55,498 nt of DNA from CAYVZZ01 sp964456185. Its GTDB lineage: Bacteria; Pseudomonadota; Gammaproteobacteria; Pseudomonadales; Alcanivoracaceae. Positions 31,794 to 40,430 of the stretch are shown in pieces. The DNA is taken from assembly GCA_964456185.1 (NCBI GenBank), contig CAYVZZ010000003.1, positions 1 through 55,498 of the forward strand, read 5' to 3'. A program made the translations under genes and the position numbers. The notes below the pieces were generated by a model that saw only the letters and a list, made by a program, of their open reading frames with translations, ran no database searches and had not been told where the DNA came from. The stretch's first letter is position 1, and every line of letters starts with the position of its first letter.

Positions 31794-33584
31794 ATGGAAT
31801 ACAAAGCTCCCCTGCGCGACATGCGTTTTGTGCTGCACGAAGTGCTGGACATCAACAACCACTACGCCGATCTGGGTGTGGAAGAGCTGGATAAAGACAT
31901 GCTCGACGCCTTCTTGGAAGAGGGTGCAAAATTCAGTGAAAACGAACTGGCACCGCTGAACCGTTCTGGCGACGAAGAAGGCTGCCAATTTAACAATGGC
32001 GAAGTCACCACGCCGAAAGGCTTTAAAGAAGCCTACGCCAAATACATTGAAGGCGGCTGGCCGACCATGACGGGCGATGTGAACTATGGCGGCCAAGGCC
32101 TGCCGGGTTCATCCAATATTGCCATTTCCGAAATGAATGGCACCGCCAACTGGTCCTGGAGCATGTACCCAGGCCTGTCTCACGGCGCGATTTTGACCGT
32201 TGAAGCCCACGGCACCGACGAGCAGAAGCAAACCTATCTGCCCAAGCTGACCACTGGTGAGTGGACCGGCACCATGTGCTTGACCGAAGCGGCCTGTGGC
32301 TCCGATTTGGGTATTTTGAAATCCAAAGCCGTGCCAAATGCTGATGGTTCTTACTCTATTACCGGCTCCAAGATTTTCATCTCTGCCGGTGAGCACGACA
32401 TGGCCGAAAACATCGTCCACATTGTGTTGGCTCGCCTGCCTGATGCACCGAAGGGCACCAAAGGCATTTCGCTGTTCATCGTACCCAAGTACAACGTCAA
32501 CGAAGACGGCAGCTTGGGTGAGAAGAACGCCGTATCTTGTGGTTCTATCGAGCACAAGATGGGCATCATGGGTAGCGCGACCTGTGTGATTAACTTTGAT
32601 AATGCCAAAGGCTTCTTGATCGGGCCGGAAAACAAAGGTCTGAACTGCATGTTCACCTTTATGAACTTCGCCCGTTTGGGTACCGCTATTCAAGGCGTGT
32701 GTCACGCAGAAGCGGCATTGCAAGGTGGCCTAGCTTACGCCAAAGAGCGTTTGGCCATGCGTGCTTTGTCTGGTCCGAAGAATCCGGACGGCCCGGCTGA
32801 CCCTATCATCGTACATCCTGACGTGCGCCGCATGCTGTTGACTGCCAAGGCATTTGCCGAAGGCAGCCGTGTGTTGGTTTACGAAGTGGCGCGTTTGGGC
32901 GATATCGTAAAACAAGGTGACGAGCAGGCTAGCAAAGAAGCTGATCAGCTAATGGGCTTCTTGACGCCAATCGCCAAAGCCTTCGTCACCGAAGCCGGTT
33001 ATGAAGCGGCCAACCACGGCGTACAAATCTTCGGTGGTCACGGCTTTATTCGTGAGCACGGCATGGAGCAAAACGTACGTGATTCGCGTATCTCCTTGCT
33101 GTACGAAGGCACTACCGGCATTCAAGCCCTCGACTTGCTGGGTCGCAAGATCCTCAAGACCCAAGGTGCCAGCTTGAAAGGCTTCACCAAGATCATTCAC
33201 AAGTTCTGCGAAGCCAACAAAGACAATGCGGCTGTTAAAGAGCACATTGAAACCTTGGCGGCCAAGAACAAAGAGTGGGGCGACATCACCATGGCAATCG
33301 GCATGAAAGCCATGCAAAACCCCGAAGAAGTGGGCGCAGCCAGCGTCGATTACCTGATGTATGCCGGTTATGTGACCTTGGCTTACATTTGGGCGCGTAT
33401 GGCCGTAGTGGCTCAACAAAAGCTGGACGAAGGCACCACCGAAGAAGCCTTCTACAAGGCCAAGATCAGCACCGCCAACTTCTACTTCAAGCGTATCTTG
33501 CCACGCACCCTGGCGCACAAAGCCGCCATTGAAGGGGGGCTGGATTGCTTGATGGAACTGGGCGAAGATGAGTTCATCATCTAA
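31794..33584 (+). CDS. acyl-CoA dehydrogenase (about 600-residue FadE/DmdC-like type)
   Basis: The 596-residue protein has the long-form architecture: an N-terminal extension (MEYKAPLRDMRFVLHEVL), the FAD/substrate core with MCLTEAACGSDLG and SGSKIFI-like GSKIFISAGEHD, QIFGGHGFIREHGMEQNVRD, the catalytic-Glu region LYEGTTGIQALDL, and a C-terminal acyl-CoA dehydrogenase extension. It catalyses the first oxidation of beta-oxidation with electrons to ETF. The ATG at 31794 has AGGAG upstream. It is a close paralogue of the next gene and has strongly biased codons, suggesting high expression. Confidence 0.92.
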   Translation: MEYKAPLRDMRFVLHEVLDINNHYADLGVEELDKDMLDAFLEEGAKFSENELAPLNRSGDEEGCQFNNGEVTTPKGFKEAYAKYIEGGWPTMTGDVNYGGQGLPGSSNIAISEMNGTANWSWSMYPGLSHGAILTVEAHGTDEQKQTYLPKLTTGEWTGTMCLTEAACGSDLGILKSKAVPNADGSYSITGSKIFISAGEHDMAENIVHIVLARLPDAPKGTKGISLFIVPKYNVNEDGSLGEKNAVSCGSIEHKMGIMGSATCVINFDNAKGFLIGPENKGLNCMFTFMNFARLGTAIQGVCHAEAALQGGLAYAKERLAMRALSGPKNPDGPADPIIVHPDVRRMLLTAKAFAEGSRVLVYEVARLGDIVKQGDEQASKEADQLMGFLTPIAKAFVTEAGYEAANHGVQIFGGHGFIREHGMEQNVRDSRISLLYEGTTGIQALDLLGRKILKTQGASLKGFTKIIHKFCEANKDNAAVKEHIETLAAKNKEWGDITMAIGMKAMQNPEEVGAASVDYLMYAGYVTLAYIWARMAVVAQQKLDEGTTEEAFYKAKISTANFYFKRILPRTLAHKAAIEGGLDCLMELGEDEFII

Positions 33585-33643
33585 GCCGCTGGGCGACCGA
33601 TCCGGTCAATTTACCGAATTGGCCGCCCGCTAGTATTTTTGTG

Positions 33644-33668
33644 AAAGGCCCACCCTGCGTGGGCTTTT
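33644..33668 (+). terminator. intrinsic terminator after the first acyl-CoA dehydrogenase
   Basis: GCCCAC (33648-33653) and GTGGGC (33659-33664), loop CCTGC, are followed by TTTT and preceded by AAAG. It separates the two acyl-CoA dehydrogenase genes into two transcripts, at least partly. Confidence 0.75.
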
Positions 33669-33712
33669 CCGTTACAATCATAGCGCAATAAAATAATTGA
33701 CGGGAGAGACTC

Positions 33713-35491
33713 ATGCCGGTTTACAAGGCACCCTTGGACGATATGAATTTCGTGCTAAACGACGTGTTTGGCGCAGAAAAACTCTGGGCTTCCATGGAAG
33801 CCACCGAAGAAGTGACGCCGGATTTGGCATCGGCCATTCTGGAAGAAGCCGGCAAAGTGGCGACCAACTTGCTGTTGCCTCTGAACCGCTCTGGCGACGA
33901 AGAAGAATGTCAGTGGAACGACGGTGTTGTTACCACGCCCGAGGGCTTTAAAGAGGCCTATAAAACTTTTAGCGAAACCGGCTGGACGGCTCTAACCGGC
34001 AACCCCGAATTCGGTGGCCAAGGCATGCCGAAGATGCTGTCTGTGTTATTCGAAGAAATGATTCACGGCAGCAATACCTCTTTCATGTTGTACTCCGCCT
34101 TGACCAGTGGTGCCTGCCTGGCCATTGATGCGCATGCGTCCGACGAGCTTAAAAATACCTATTTGCCGAAGATGTACTCAGGCGAATGGTCTGGTGCCAT
34201 GGGCCTGACCGAGCCACATTGTGGTACCGACTTGGGCATCATCAAAACCAAGGCTGTGCCGCAGGATAATGGCGCTTACAAGATCAACGGCACCAAGATC
34301 TTCATCACCGGTGGCGATCATGATCTCACCGAGAATATTATCCATTTGGTATTGGCCAAGCTGCCTGACGCACCAGCGGGTTCCAAAGGCATTTCGCTGT
34401 TCTTGGTGCCGAAATACAAAGTCGATGCCGACGGCAATAAAACCGACGAGCGTAACGGTGTGAATTGTGGCTCCATCGAGCACAAGATGGGCATCAAGGC
34501 ATCGGCTACTTGCGTGATGAACTTTGACGATGCCGAAGGCTATCTGGTCGGCGAAATCAACAAAGGTCTGGCTTGCATGTTCACCATGATGAACTACGAG
34601 CGCTTGTCCATTGGCCTGCAAGGCGTCGGCCTGGGTGAAATCAGCTACCAAAATGCCGTTGCCTATGCCCGCGAGCGCATTCAAGGCCGTGCCGTCGGCG
34701 GTGCCCAGCAACCTGATAAACCGGCTGACCCTTTGATGGTACACGGCGATATCCGCCGCATGCTGCTCAACATGCGTGCGCTGAATGAAGGCGCGCGTGC
34801 CTTGTCGGTGTATGTGGGTAGCCAGCTGGACCAAGCCAAGTTCTCTAATGATGAGGCCGTGAAGAAAGCCGCTGCCGGTCGCGTTGCGCTACTGACGCCG
34901 GTATGTAAGTCCTTCTTTACTGATCGTGGTTTCGATATCACCGTAATTGGCCAACAGGTCTTTGGTGGCCATGGCTATATTCGCGAGCACGGCCAAGAGC
35001 AATATGTGCGTGATGCGCGTATCGCCCAAATTTACGAAGGCACCAACGGCATTCAGGCACTCGACCTGGCAGGCCGCAAAGTGGTTCGCAACGGCGGCAA
35101 ACTGGTTACGCCTTTCCTTGACGAAATCGATGCCTTCATTAAAGGCGACGGTCAAAACGCTGCCCTGGATGGCGTGCGCGATCAGCTCACCGACGCCGTG
35201 CAAGTCCTGCGCGACACCACCGACTACCTGATTAAAGCCACCGGCGAAGATGCCAATGCCGCCAATGCGTTGGCCGTGGAATACCTCGACCTCTTCGGCT
35301 ATGTCACTTATGGCTGGCTGTGGGCACGCATGATGGTAGTCGCTGCCGGTAAAGACGGTGCTTTCTATGATGCCAAGCAACGCACTGGACGTTTCTACTT
35401 CCAGCGTTTGTTGCCACGCATCCATAGCCTGAAAGCGCAAATCGAAGCCGGTTGCGAAGACATCATGAGCTTCCCCGAAGAAGCCTTCTGA
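33713..35491 (+). CDS. acyl-CoA dehydrogenase (about 600-residue FadE/DmdC-like type), paralogue
   Basis: The 592-residue protein parallels its upstream neighbour along its whole length (KAPLDDMNFVLNDVF, MGLTEPHCGTDLG, GTKIFITGGDHDL, QVFGGHGYIREHGQEQYVRD, IYEGTNGIQALDL). The catalytic-Glu region is conserved. Differences are spread through the sequence, so this is an old tandem duplication, probably with different acyl-chain preference. The ATG has GGGAG upstream. A strong terminator follows. Confidence 0.92.
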   Translation: MPVYKAPLDDMNFVLNDVFGAEKLWASMEATEEVTPDLASAILEEAGKVATNLLLPLNRSGDEEECQWNDGVVTTPEGFKEAYKTFSETGWTALTGNPEFGGQGMPKMLSVLFEEMIHGSNTSFMLYSALTSGACLAIDAHASDELKNTYLPKMYSGEWSGAMGLTEPHCGTDLGIIKTKAVPQDNGAYKINGTKIFITGGDHDLTENIIHLVLAKLPDAPAGSKGISLFLVPKYKVDADGNKTDERNGVNCGSIEHKMGIKASATCVMNFDDAEGYLVGEINKGLACMFTMMNYERLSIGLQGVGLGEISYQNAVAYARERIQGRAVGGAQQPDKPADPLMVHGDIRRMLLNMRALNEGARALSVYVGSQLDQAKFSNDEAVKKAAAGRVALLTPVCKSFFTDRGFDITVIGQQVFGGHGYIREHGQEQYVRDARIAQIYEGTNGIQALDLAGRKVVRNGGKLVTPFLDEIDAFIKGDGQNAALDGVRDQLTDAVQVLRDTTDYLIKATGEDANAANALAVEYLDLFGYVTYGWLWARMMVVAAGKDGAFYDAKQRTGRFYFQRLLPRIHSLKAQIEAGCEDIMSFPEEAF

Positions 35492-35511
35492 TCAACCCCA
35501 GCTGGTTTGAG

Positions 35512-35548
35512 AAACCGCTCGTAGATGTGTTCTGCGGGCGGTTTTTTT
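35512..35548 (+). terminator. intrinsic terminator after the second acyl-CoA dehydrogenase
   Basis: AAACCGC (35512-35518) pairs with GCGGTTT (35538-35544), and the T-run continues to 35548. It is a clear Rho-independent signal 20 bases after the stop. Confidence 0.85.
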
Positions 35549-35613
35549 ATGGTTTAATCTTCTCGCTTAAATCGATTAGGCTACCTTTTTTGTTATCCAA
35601 CCGAAGGAGTAAC

Positions 35614-36297
35614 ATGGCAATATCCTGGGACTGGCTGTATGACACGGTGCGCAAACGCTTTGCCAGCGAAGCCGAGATGGAAGCGTTTTTACCGACCTGT
35701 TTGAATGATGATGAATTGCGTGTCAAGGGCGATGACCGCTACTTGTCGGCCATGAGCCAGCGGATTTTTCGCGCCGGCATGACGCATTCGGTGGTGGATG
35801 CTCGCTGGCCAGCATTTGAGGAAGCGCTCTGGGGTTTCGTGCCGGAAAAAATGGTGTTGCTGACACCCGAGCAAATCGAGGCCTTCGCACAGGACAAGCG
35901 CTTGATTCGTCACCTCACCAAGATGCGCACCATTCCGCAGAATGCCCAGTTGATTCTCGATGTGCGCGAAGCTGAAGGCAAAAGTTTCGGCGAGTTTCTG
36001 GCTGACTGGCCAAGCAGCGATATTGTCGGTTTGTGGCGCTGGCTGGACAAACGAGGCACGCGCCTGGGCGGCCGTTCGGGTGCCGGTTTCTTGCGTCTGG
36101 CCGGCAAGGATACCTTTCTGCTCACCAGTGATGTGGTGGCACGTTTGAAAGCGGACGATGTAATTGACAAGACTCCAACGAATCAGCGTGACAAACAGGC
36201 TGTGCAGGATGAGTTTAACCGACTGCAAGAGGTGTCGGGTCGGCCACTTTGTCAGTTGTCGTCCATGTTGTCGCTAAGCATTAATCCTAGATTTTAA
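35614..36297 (+). CDS. DNA-3-methyladenine glycosylase I family protein
   Basis: The 227-residue protein is Tag-like: FRAGMTHSVVDARWPAFEEALWGF corresponds to the Tag substrate-pocket segment 'F.AG..W..V..K...F..AF..F', followed by a helical HhH-like core with QNAQLILDVREAEGKSFGEFL. It lacks the clear N-terminal Cys/His zinc pattern of E. coli Tag, so substrate specificity is uncertain. The ATG at 35614 follows GAAGGAG. It lies just upstream of the SOS-regulated umuDC operon, but no SOS box precedes it. Confidence 0.72.
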   Translation: MAISWDWLYDTVRKRFASEAEMEAFLPTCLNDDELRVKGDDRYLSAMSQRIFRAGMTHSVVDARWPAFEEALWGFVPEKMVLLTPEQIEAFAQDKRLIRHLTKMRTIPQNAQLILDVREAEGKSFGEFLADWPSSDIVGLWRWLDKRGTRLGGRSGAGFLRLAGKDTFLLTSDVVARLKADDVIDKTPTNQRDKQAVQDEFNRLQEVSGRPLCQLSSMLSLSINPRF

Positions 36298-36311
36298 AAT
36301 ACGCTACAGGC

Positions 36312-36359
36312 TTGATGCCACGCAGAAGTCACGCCATAATACTGTACATATGAACAGTA
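36312..36359 (+). promoter_or_regulatory. umuDC promoter with LexA box
   Basis: TTGATG (36312-36317), a 17-base spacer and CATAAT (36335-36340) form a good sigma-70 promoter. A LexA box with core CTGT-N8-ACAG at 36342-36357 covers the transcription start and overlaps the -10 edge (20-bp site 36340-36359). LexA binding here would block umuDC until DNA damage. Confidence 0.88.
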
Positions 36360-36375
36360 TCTATTGAGGTGCTTA

Positions 36376-36810
36376 GTGACGGTTTCTGCCCTGCGTCCGG
36401 TGGATGGTGTGCGTGATTTTGCGGCGCCTTGCTATCTGTCACGGGTAGCGGCTGGCTTTCCCAATCCGGCAGCCGACTACATGGATCGCAAACTGGATTT
36501 GAACGAATTTCTGATTCGTCATCCGGCGGCAACCTTTTATTGCTGGACACAAGGCGAGTCCATGGAAGGTGTGGGCATTTTCGATGGCGACTTGCTGATT
36601 GTCGATCGTGCCGAGGAGCCGATGCAGCATGATATTGTGCTGGCTTATCTGGATGGTGGCCTGACGTGCAAGCTGTTTGACAAGCAACAACAGCGTTTGT
36701 GTTCGGCGCATCGTGACTATCCGCCATTTCCCATTAAGGCAAACAGCCAATTTCAGATCGAGGGGGTGGTGGTGCACTCCATCCGCATGCATCGTGTTCG
36801 CGCTCGTTGA
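36376..36810 (+). CDS. umuD: UmuD, error-prone repair protein, self-cleaving serine peptidase
   Basis: The 144-residue UmuD has catalytic Ser62 in QGESMEGVG and Lys99 in LTCKLF, a spacing identical to E. coli Ser60/Lys97. The self-cleavage site is Ala26-Gly27 (VAAGFPNPA) instead of the Cys-Gly of E. coli UmuD. RecA-stimulated cleavage yields UmuD', part of DNA polymerase V. The GTG at 36376 is chosen because GAGG lies six bases upstream; a TTG at 36364 has no spacing for a binding site. It follows a LexA box and overlaps umuC by 17 bases. Confidence 0.95.
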   Translation: MTVSALRPVDGVRDFAAPCYLSRVAAGFPNPAADYMDRKLDLNEFLIRHPAATFYCWTQGESMEGVGIFDGDLLIVDRAEEPMQHDIVLAYLDGGLTCKLFDKQQQRLCSAHRDYPPFPIKANSQFQIEGVVVHSIRMHRVRAR

Positions 36811-38044
36811 TTGCAATAGTTTCTACGCCAGCTGCGAACAAATCTTCCGACCCGAACTGCGCGGCAAACCGGTGGTGGTGCTGTCCAATAACGACGGCTT
36901 TGTGGTGGCGCGTTCCAAAGAAGCCAAAGCCTTGGGTATTCCCGATTTGGAGCCCTTCTTCAAAATTGAAAAGTTGCTGCGCCGCCATCGAGTGGCGATT
37001 TTTTCCAGCAATTATCCGTTGTATGGTGACATCTCCAATCGGGTGATGACGCTGCTCAGTGCCTATAGCCCGCATGTCGAGGTGTACAGCATTGATGAAA
37101 CCTTTCTGCAATTGGGGCGGCGTGATAACTGGCAGGATCTGGCGCTTGCCATGAAACAACGCCTGTGGCGCGACTTGCGCATGCCTGTGGGGGTCGGAGT
37201 CGCACCGACAAAAACTCTTGCCAAGCTGGCCAATCGCACCGCCAAAGATTTCCGCAAATGCCAAGGCGTTTGTGTGTTGGATGAGCCATGGAAATGGCAG
37301 TGGGTGCTAAAGCGCTTTCCGGCTAACAAGATTTGGGGCGTGGGGAGGCGCTTGGCGGCACATTTGGCAGAAATGCATATTCACACCGCCGCCGATTTGG
37401 CCAGCTCCAATGCACTGGCATTGCGGCGCCGTTTGAGTATCAATGTGGAGCGTACCATCGCCGAGCTGAACGGCGAGGCTTGCTTTGCGCTGGAAGAGGT
37501 GCCACCGACCAAACAACAGATCATCTGCTCGCGTTCTTTTGGCAAAAAGGCCACCAGCTTGACGCCGGTGCAGCAGGCGGTGTCCTTGTATGCGGCTCGT
37601 GCTGCCGAGAAGTTGCGCGCCCAGCACGGCCAAACGCAATTGATGCGGGTGTTTATCCAGACATCGCCTTTTCAGCCGAACTATATTTCACGCAGCAAAT
37701 GGGTACAGTTGCCATACCACACTGATGATAGCCGTCTTCTGGTGGCGGCTGCTCGTCAGGCGGTGGCCGCTTTGTATGTGCCGGGGCATGCTTATTTGAA
37801 GGCGGGCGTGGGGCTGGCGGACATTCAACCTCGTCGGCACCAGCAGCTGGATCTTTGGCAGCCGGGGCAAACGCGTAAAACCGACCGCTTGATGGCACTG
37901 ATAGATCGCATTAACGCACAACAAGGAAAAGGCAGCGTGTTTCTGGCCGCCCAGGGCGTTTCCACTCATTGGTATATGCGCCAGCAATTTTGTTCGCCGC
38001 AATACACCACCAAATGGAGCGACTTGCCCGTGGTGCGGGCGTGA
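36794..38044 (+). CDS. umuC: UmuC, DNA polymerase V catalytic subunit (Y family)
   Basis: The 416-residue Y-family polymerase begins FALVDCNSFYASCEQIFRP (catalytic Asp). It has the YSIDETFLQL motif (catalytic Asp-Glu), VGVGVAPTKTLAKLAN, and an HhH-type IWGVGRRLAAHL, plus a C-terminal UmuC-specific region. The GTG at 36794 lies inside umuD and gives the canonical N-terminus; the frame is open upstream but unconserved. It is translated from the SOS-controlled umuDC transcript. Confidence 0.96.
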   Translation: MFALVDCNSFYASCEQIFRPELRGKPVVVLSNNDGFVVARSKEAKALGIPDLEPFFKIEKLLRRHRVAIFSSNYPLYGDISNRVMTLLSAYSPHVEVYSIDETFLQLGRRDNWQDLALAMKQRLWRDLRMPVGVGVAPTKTLAKLANRTAKDFRKCQGVCVLDEPWKWQWVLKRFPANKIWGVGRRLAAHLAEMHIHTAADLASSNALALRRRLSINVERTIAELNGEACFALEEVPPTKQQIICSRSFGKKATSLTPVQQAVSLYAARAAEKLRAQHGQTQLMRVFIQTSPFQPNYISRSKWVQLPYHTDDSRLLVAAARQAVAALYVPGHAYLKAGVGLADIQPRRHQQLDLWQPGQTRKTDRLMALIDRINAQQGKGSVFLAAQGVSTHWYMRQQFCSPQYTTKWSDLPVVRA

Positions 38045-38178
38045 TGGTAGTTACCTGTGGCAGCCTACCGGACTGTGGCTATCTGGTTGTGTTCAAGGCA
38101 CCGGATGAACTTGCGGCTTTTATTTATGATTTCTATCAACATGCAGCGATGTGGATGATACGTCCTCTATTGGCGTGA
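38044..38178 (+). CDS. possible small protein coupled to umuC
   Basis: A 44-codon frame starts with an ATG overlapping the umuC stop as TGATG, the arrangement of translational coupling. It reads MVVTCGSLPDCGYLVVFKA and ends with an aromatic/Met-rich segment and a hydrophobic tail. I do not recognise it. It may be a real third gene of the SOS operon or chance, because the umuC stop simply opens this frame. Confidence 0.35.
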   Translation: MVVTCGSLPDCGYLVVFKAPDELAAFIYDFYQHAAMWMIRPLLA

Positions 38179-38245
38179 TCCGCCTACTCGATAGCAATTG
38201 TCACATCGTACAATGTAATGGTTGTCGATCATCAGGAGGTTCACC

Positions 38246-39124
38246 ATGGCGAAACGTAAAGCCCAGCATTTGAGTATCGTCGCAGGGCGCGCAATGCGGC
38301 AGCCAACACGCCGTAATCTCAAGTTTCAGTTGGATGCTGACAAGGTTGGTGACTGGCATGGTCGTGGCGGCCCTTTGTTTGCCAACTTGCTGAACACCTT
38401 TTCGATCATGTTGCCGGTGGGCGAACGTTTCTTCATTGATAGTGTGCGGGCGTTTCGTCCCCAACTTACCGACCCCGAGCTGGAAAAGGCGGTAAAAGCG
38501 TTTATCGGCCAAGAAGCCATGCACGGTCGTGAGCATGAAGCATTAAATGACGCTATTTTTGCCGCTGTGCCTCAGGCCGAGCAACTGGAACAGCGGCTTA
38601 ACCAACTACTGAGCTATTTGCAGCAACATCTGCCCGCTTCGGCTTGCTTGTCAGCTACCATTGCACTGGAACATTTTACCGCCTTGTTGGCTGATACCTT
38701 GTTACGCGATGAGCGGGTAATGGAAGATGCCGACCCGGCCTATGCCGCCTTGTGGCGGTGGCATGCCTTAGAGGAAACCGAACATAAAGCCGTGGCCTAT
38801 GATGTCTGGGAGGCTGTCATGGGCACGGATGCCAAAGCTTATGCGTTGCGCACTTTTGGTCAAGCGGCAACCAGCGTTTTGTTCTGGAGCTTATTGATTC
38901 CTACCTATTTGACGGTATTGCGCAACCAAGGACAGTTGACGAATTGGCGCGGCTGGCGACAGCTCGGCTCCCATTTGTTTGGTAAAGTCGGGGCGTTACG
39001 ACATCAGTTTGGTCATTATTTGGACTACTTAAAACCCAGCTTCCATCCGTGGAATCATGACAACAGCGCACACCTCGAACAGATGACACGCTTTTTGGAA
39101 GATTACGAACGACTCAGCGCCTGA
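38246..39124 (+). CDS. metal-dependent hydrolase family protein (PF10118), putative di-iron
   Basis: The 292-residue protein has the PF10118 pattern: PVGERFFIDSVR, then FIGQEAMHGREHEALN, then ATIALEHFTALLAD, then WHALEETEHKAVAYDVWEAV. The repeated E-x2-H and E-x2-EH motifs resemble a ferritin-like di-iron site, and a hydrophobic segment follows (SVLFWSLLIPTYLTVL). The family is annotated as hydrolase without firm biochemistry. The ATG at 38246 has CAGGAGG upstream. It begins a stretch of lipid-related genes. Confidence 0.8.
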   Translation: MAKRKAQHLSIVAGRAMRQPTRRNLKFQLDADKVGDWHGRGGPLFANLLNTFSIMLPVGERFFIDSVRAFRPQLTDPELEKAVKAFIGQEAMHGREHEALNDAIFAAVPQAEQLEQRLNQLLSYLQQHLPASACLSATIALEHFTALLADTLLRDERVMEDADPAYAALWRWHALEETEHKAVAYDVWEAVMGTDAKAYALRTFGQAATSVLFWSLLIPTYLTVLRNQGQLTNWRGWRQLGSHLFGKVGALRHQFGHYLDYLKPSFHPWNHDNSAHLEQMTRFLEDYERLSA

Positions 39125-39180
39125 ATGAAATCATTAGCCAACGTTCGGGAAACACCCACCGAACCTTAACGGAAGAAACC

Positions 39181-39603
39181 ATGCAGAATATTGATATTGA
39201 ACGACAATTCAACAGCCCGATAAACGTGGTTTACGATTGGTTTAACAACCATGACAACCTGAACGCCTTGTTTGCTCCCGCCAAGGTAACGCGCATTCGT
39301 GATGGGAAAGATAACGTCAATGGAGTGGGGTCAGTCAGGCGGCTGAAGATTCCCGGCGTCCCCGCATTTGAAGAAACCGTGACAGACGCGGTGGTAAACG
39401 ATTACATTGCTTATCGCATTACTCGAGGCAGCCCACTCAATCATCACGCTGGTCGCATGACATTTACTGAGCAGGGTGACAAGACACAGCTCAATTACCA
39501 TATTGAATTCAGCAGTCGCATCCCGCTGCTTGCTGGTCTGGTCAAGGTGCTGTTGGAAAGATCCATCAACAAGGGGCTGGACAAGTTACAGCTGTCTCTT
39601 TGA
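39181..39603 (+). CDS. SRPBCC family protein (polyketide cyclase/START-like)
   Basis: The 140-residue protein has the SRPBCC fold pattern: IERQFNSPINVVYDWFNNHDNL at the N-terminus, GSVRRLKIPG, FEETVTDAVVNDYIAYRI, TFTEQGDKTQLNYHIEFSS, and a C-terminal amphipathic helix LLERSINKGLDKLQ. Such proteins bind hydrophobic ligands in a deep cavity; the ligand here is unknown. It lies 57 bases after the PF10118 gene and probably shares its transcript. Confidence 0.82.
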   Translation: MQNIDIERQFNSPINVVYDWFNNHDNLNALFAPAKVTRIRDGKDNVNGVGSVRRLKIPGVPAFEETVTDAVVNDYIAYRITRGSPLNHHAGRMTFTEQGDKTQLNYHIEFSSRIPLLAGLVKVLLERSINKGLDKLQLSL

Positions 39604-39625
39604 GTGGGCGCCGTCAAAAGCACAG

Positions 39626-40420
39626 TTATTGGCGCACATCAACCCATTCGATATAACCGTTGCTCGAATGGGTCTGCCCACGGTAACTGCCGTCGAGGTT
39701 GATGATCTGGTAGCTGAAGAAATCGCCCGGCAGCTTCCATTGTTCGGGCAGTTCGCGTTTGAACCATCCATGCGGGCTGACACAACGGGCGTATTCGAAG
39801 GTGCATAGACTATCGATGGCCGTTGTTTTCTCGCCCTGCGTCAGCCTGCCGTGAGCGCGAGACAACAAGCTGAAATGGTCGTAGGCCGGGTTGCGCACGA
39901 ACCACGACACTGTGTCGGTGCAGGTCACCGTGATGGCCAGTTCCACATCCTCCCAGGCAGCACGCACCTCATAGTGTGGATAGCGGCCAGTGATAACCAG
40001 ATTGTCGCCGAACGCGACCAAGGAGCCATCGTCCTGCACCTTGCAGTCATGACGAATGGAATAGGGCTGGTAATGATGCTTGTCCCCCGATGCCGTGGAA
40101 GCCAGCAGGGTGGCGGTATCGCGAGGGTCGCCGTTGGCCAGCACGCCATTGTCGAACATCAGGGTGCCGGTAGTGCCCAGGAACGTCATCAGGTTGCAGT
40201 ATTTGAGTGGCTCGGCCAAACCCGGCATGAAGATGCCGTAATGCACCCAGCCCCAACGTTTGGAGTCCACATTGGGGCGGATGATGTCAGGCTGATCAAA
40301 TGGCTGGGTGGACGCTTCCACGGCGTGATCGAAGCGCGGCAATAAACGCGTTACGACCAGCCGGGAGGCCAACGCCATGACGGCGTTGGTCTTGGATTTT
40401 GATGCTGAGTTGGCTTTCAT
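39626..40420 (-). CDS. protein of unknown function, lipocalin/AttH-like beta-rich
   Basis: The 264-residue protein has no signal peptide. It begins with a basic segment, then RWGWVHYGIFMPGLAEPLKYCNLMTFLG, and continues with strand-rich sequence, many aromatic residues and charged turns (YPHYEVRAAWEDVELAITVTCTD). This resembles carotenoid 1,2-hydratase/AttH-type lipocalin-like domains, but I cannot assign a family with certainty. It lies 10 bases after the stop of the hydroxylase gene at 40431 in the same direction, with GGCGG before its ATG, so it belongs to that operon. Confidence 0.75.
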   Translation of the reverse strand: MKANSASKSKTNAVMALASRLVVTRLLPRFDHAVEASTQPFDQPDIIRPNVDSKRWGWVHYGIFMPGLAEPLKYCNLMTFLGTTGTLMFDNGVLANGDPRDTATLLASTASGDKHHYQPYSIRHDCKVQDDGSLVAFGDNLVITGRYPHYEVRAAWEDVELAITVTCTDTVSWFVRNPAYDHFSLLSRAHGRLTQGEKTTAIDSLCTFEYARCVSPHGWFKRELPEQWKLPGDFFSYQIINLDGSYRGQTHSSNGYIEWVDVRQ

Positions 40421-40430
40421 TACGCCGCCT

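Noticed and set aside
32109..32723. Long minus-strand frames opposite both acyl-CoA dehydrogenases (also 32949-33518, 34178-34834 and 34889-35440)
   Set aside because: They mirror strongly codon-biased genes; such bias often leaves the complementary frame open.
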